64,000 bases of DNA from Topomyia yanbarensis (lineage: Eukaryota; Arthropoda; Insecta; Diptera; Culicidae): contig NC_080671.1 of assembly GCF_030247195.1 (NCBI RefSeq), positions 4,616,501 to 4,680,500 of the forward strand. The letters are read 5' to 3'. Of the stretch, positions 61,467-64,000 are shown piece by piece (the stretch's first letter is position 1; each line of letters starts with the position of its first letter). The notes under the pieces are model-generated. The model was not told the DNA's origin and did no database searches. It saw only the letters and a list, made by a program, of their open reading frames with translations. A program made the position numbers and the translations under genes.

Positions 61467-64000
61467 TTGTTGTTGTTGTTTATTGTTAGGTTTTAACCCC
61501 GGGGGTCATTCACCTAATTTTTCAAATTAATTACAATTATTTTACAAAAAAAGAAAATTATATTGCTATTGTTTTTGCGTTCGTTACTCAAACTTCGGCC
61601 GGAAGAACCTCCATTAATCGATTTCCAGAAAGAGTGTCCCATGCTGTAAAAAAAAAGAAAGTAAACAACGGGTATGTTTCATGGAAAATAATGCCGTGCT
61701 GGAGCTCGCTAGGAGATCGTTGGTGTGGTGATACAACTTTCAGATCTGTTTAAATAGGTCGGTGTCCTTCAAAAAGTTGAGAAGAGCTTGCTCTCGGGCT
61801 GGGTCATTTGACAGAGTGTCTTCAATCGAATCGATGTCATGGGATCGGCGGAGCTCCTCCAGTTCACGGCATTCGATTAGTAGGTGTTCAACTGTGAGTC
61901 TGGAATGACAGGTATGACATGTCGGTGGATCCCCGCCGGTCAGGAGGTGGGCGTGCGTTATTTTAGTGTGTCCGGTTCTAAGGCAGGAGAGTACACGTTG
62001 TTCAAGGCGGGATTCTCTGTCGGTCCATTTTCCAATGGTTGGTTTAATTTTGCGACAATGTCCTCTGGTGGTTCGCCAGTAATTCGCGAAATGTTCTATA
62101 ATTTTTTCGTCGATCAATCGGTGGATATCGGCTCCTGGGACCTCTTTTGTGTAATAAATTGTGCAGTTGCGGCCTTGGCATGCCAGCCGGTTGGCTTGGG
62201 TGTTGCCGTTAATCCCGCTATGTCCGGGGATCCAACATAACGTGGTTAGAGGATCCAAGGCGTCTTCAATTGCCTGGACGAAGGGATGACGGGATATCCC
62301 TTTTTCAAGTGCGTTGAGCACTGAAAGCGAGTCAGAAAAGATGACTACTGGAATATCAGGGGGCTTCTTGAGAGTAGCTAACAAGATAGCGGCTGCCTCA
62401 GCTGAAAAAAACTGACTTATATTAAGGATTGTGTGTCGATTAGTCCTGCGGTGGCAGTTACTTATCGCACGAACCAATCTGCGACGACTTTTGCAGTCAT
62501 TCTTAACCCTGCGAAAGTGTGGTCCGAAAGTGCCAGTACGGTCGATTGAAACGCCTAGTATGACAGGTTCCTTTCGGTAGCGTAGCGTATAACCATTTAG
62601 GGTGACTGGTCGGTCAGTGGCACGATGATGTGTCCCACAGAGATGTGTAATTTCGCTTTTACTCGTCGATACGTTGAATCCATTCTGCTCGGCCCAGCGA
62701 CCGATTGCATTAACTGCGGCTTGCAATTTTCGCCGAACCCGTTTAGGGTGGAGACCGGTTACCACTAATAGGATATCATCGGCATATACGAAGATATGTA
62801 TCCCTTTTGGCAGATATCGGTAAATGAAGTTCATTGCATTAGGAAGAGCGTTACCGACAAAACTGAGCCCTGGAGAACTCCGGTGTTTTCGGAGAAGAAA
62901 TTGGAAAACGTACCACCGATGGCAACTCTGAATCGTCGGTTGGTTAGAAACTGTTGGATGTAAATACTTAAACTTCCTCGAACTCCCCAGTCACGAAGTT
63001 GTTTGAGGACGCCGTTTCGCCATACAGTATTGTATGCTTTAGCTAGGTCAATTGCTGCAATGTCTACATGTTTTCCCTCGGCCCGGGCTTGAGCGATTGT
63101 TTCTGCCAGTGAACCAAAGTAGATACCAGTACCTCTTCCTTGGCGAAACGCAAATTGTCTGTCATCTAATAATTGTTTCTCCTCTAGGTAGGTAACTAGT
63201 CGGCGGTTGACCAATTTCTCGAGAACTTTACTGATGCAACTCAGGAGGCTAATGGGACGAAAGTCCTGGACCGATCGTCGTCCTGTGGTTCTTTTCGGTA
63301 TGGGTATCACGAGTGCTTCCTTCCACGAGTCTGGGAAGCGTCCACTTTTCCAGATTTGGTTTAGGCTATCGAGAAGGGCACGTTTACCTCGAGCAGAAAG
63401 ATGTCGCAACATGGGGTATCCGATTTCATCTAAGCCGGCGGATTTACCACGTGCACTGGCCAGTGCGTAGGCCAGTTCAGTTGGTGAAAATGGTTGGTTG
63501 TACTGAGTATTGTGATCTGGAGGAAACGCGATAGGAATGCTCGTTGTATTTACTTTACGCCGACGGAAGGGATAGTTCAGCGAAATATTGCCCAAGCTCA
63601 TTGGCAATTTGCAGGGGGTCGTCAAGTGGGCCGTTCGTGGTCAATATGTTGAAGCCGCTCTGTCCGCTAAAAGCGATCACACGACGCCATAACTCTGTAG
63701 TAGTCGAATCCGGATGGATCCCGTCGAGAAAGTCAGACCAACTTTTGTCTTTGGCTTCACGAATAACTTTCCTACTTGCGTTGCGGAGTTCTCGAAATGT
63801 TGCGGCGTATGTTTCCCTTTCTGGGTGATTAAGTGGAGTTTTCTTTAATTTTCGCAGGGCCTTACGCCTATTTTTGAGAGCTGTATGTACTTCGGGACAC
63901 CACCAGTGAACGGCCTTGAAGGAAGATGTTTCGGATAGTTCCTCCGGAGAATAGACGTCTAAATAATTGCTTTCGAAGTCCTCCCAGTTGGCTCGATCAT
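61467..64000 (-). pseudogene. I/LOA-like LINE with RT and RNase H, broken, running off the window
   Basis: From the window edge on the minus strand: an EN-RT linker (about 64000-63590, e.g. SFKAVHWWCPEVHTALKNRR), a frameshift near 63590, RT in 63625-62831 (FRPISLLSCISKVLEKLVNR, AAIDLAKAYNTVWR, GVLQGSVLSVT), a -1 frameshift near 62835, and RT continuing in 62834-61740 with VYADDILLVV. Then RNase H: SAEAAAI, FSDSLSVL, WIPGHSGINGN. The RT thumb and the first catalytic Asp of RNase H are missing (internal deletion between ILNIS and FSAEA), and the usual final AD is AN. The 3' UTR ends in a (CAA)n tail at about 61467-61480. Confidence 0.85.

Overview
The window looks like nuclear DNA of a culicine mosquito, most likely Aedes-like. 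It is AT-rich and packed with nested transposon remnants. It carries tRNA-derived SINEs, several non-LTR retrotransposon corpses, many short inverted-repeat elements with TA, TAA or 8-bp target duplications, and long CA/TG and CATA microsatellites inside a recurrent 340-bp-period repeat. Spliceosomal introns and AATAAA signals are present. The genus is my inference; no marker gene proves it.

Layout. 1-13000: a composite of GGGGCCAT-type inverted-repeat elements (555-2432), a 635-bp foldback (2433-3067), smaller MITEs, and a decayed minus-strand LINE (4640-6420). 13000-25400: four large inverted-repeat elements (14031-15756, 15987-17614, 19757-20929, 22201-25405) and a TAA-flanked MITE (17714-18515). 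25400-34300: the least repetitive part; it holds two convincing exons of an unrecognised minus-strand host gene (28818-29239) and a tRNA-derived SINE. 34300-40400: a CR1/L2-like retrotransposon broken by at least three insertions. 40480-49070: a nested inverted-repeat complex of about 8.6 kb. 51630-53340: a MULE-type transposase pseudogene and a piece of another LINE. 61290-64000: an RT scrap and a LINE with RT and RNase H remnants that runs off the window.

The main gene is at 54903-60802 on the plus strand. It predicts a 1944-residue protein in two coding exons joined by a 65-bp GT-AG intron, with a likely 77-bp 5'-UTR intron and an AATAAA signal 43 bp after the stop. Its last third is recognisably the DEAD-like motor of SecA, the ATPase of bacterial protein export: a Q-motif glutamine, a GQGKS P-loop, DEVD, GVTGT, an ATRGMGRGVD motif and a GRTAR motif VI. 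It is preceded by about 1300 residues that I cannot assign, including an acidic tandem-repeat region. The helical scaffold, wing and zinc tail of bacterial SecA are missing. Animals have no SecA pathway, so an intact, spliced SecA-like gene in an insect chromosome is the most interesting object here. It is best explained as an ancient bacterial acquisition put to a new use.

Beyond these two loci I see no convincing host genes. Most other open frames are shadows, microsatellite translations or transposon remains.
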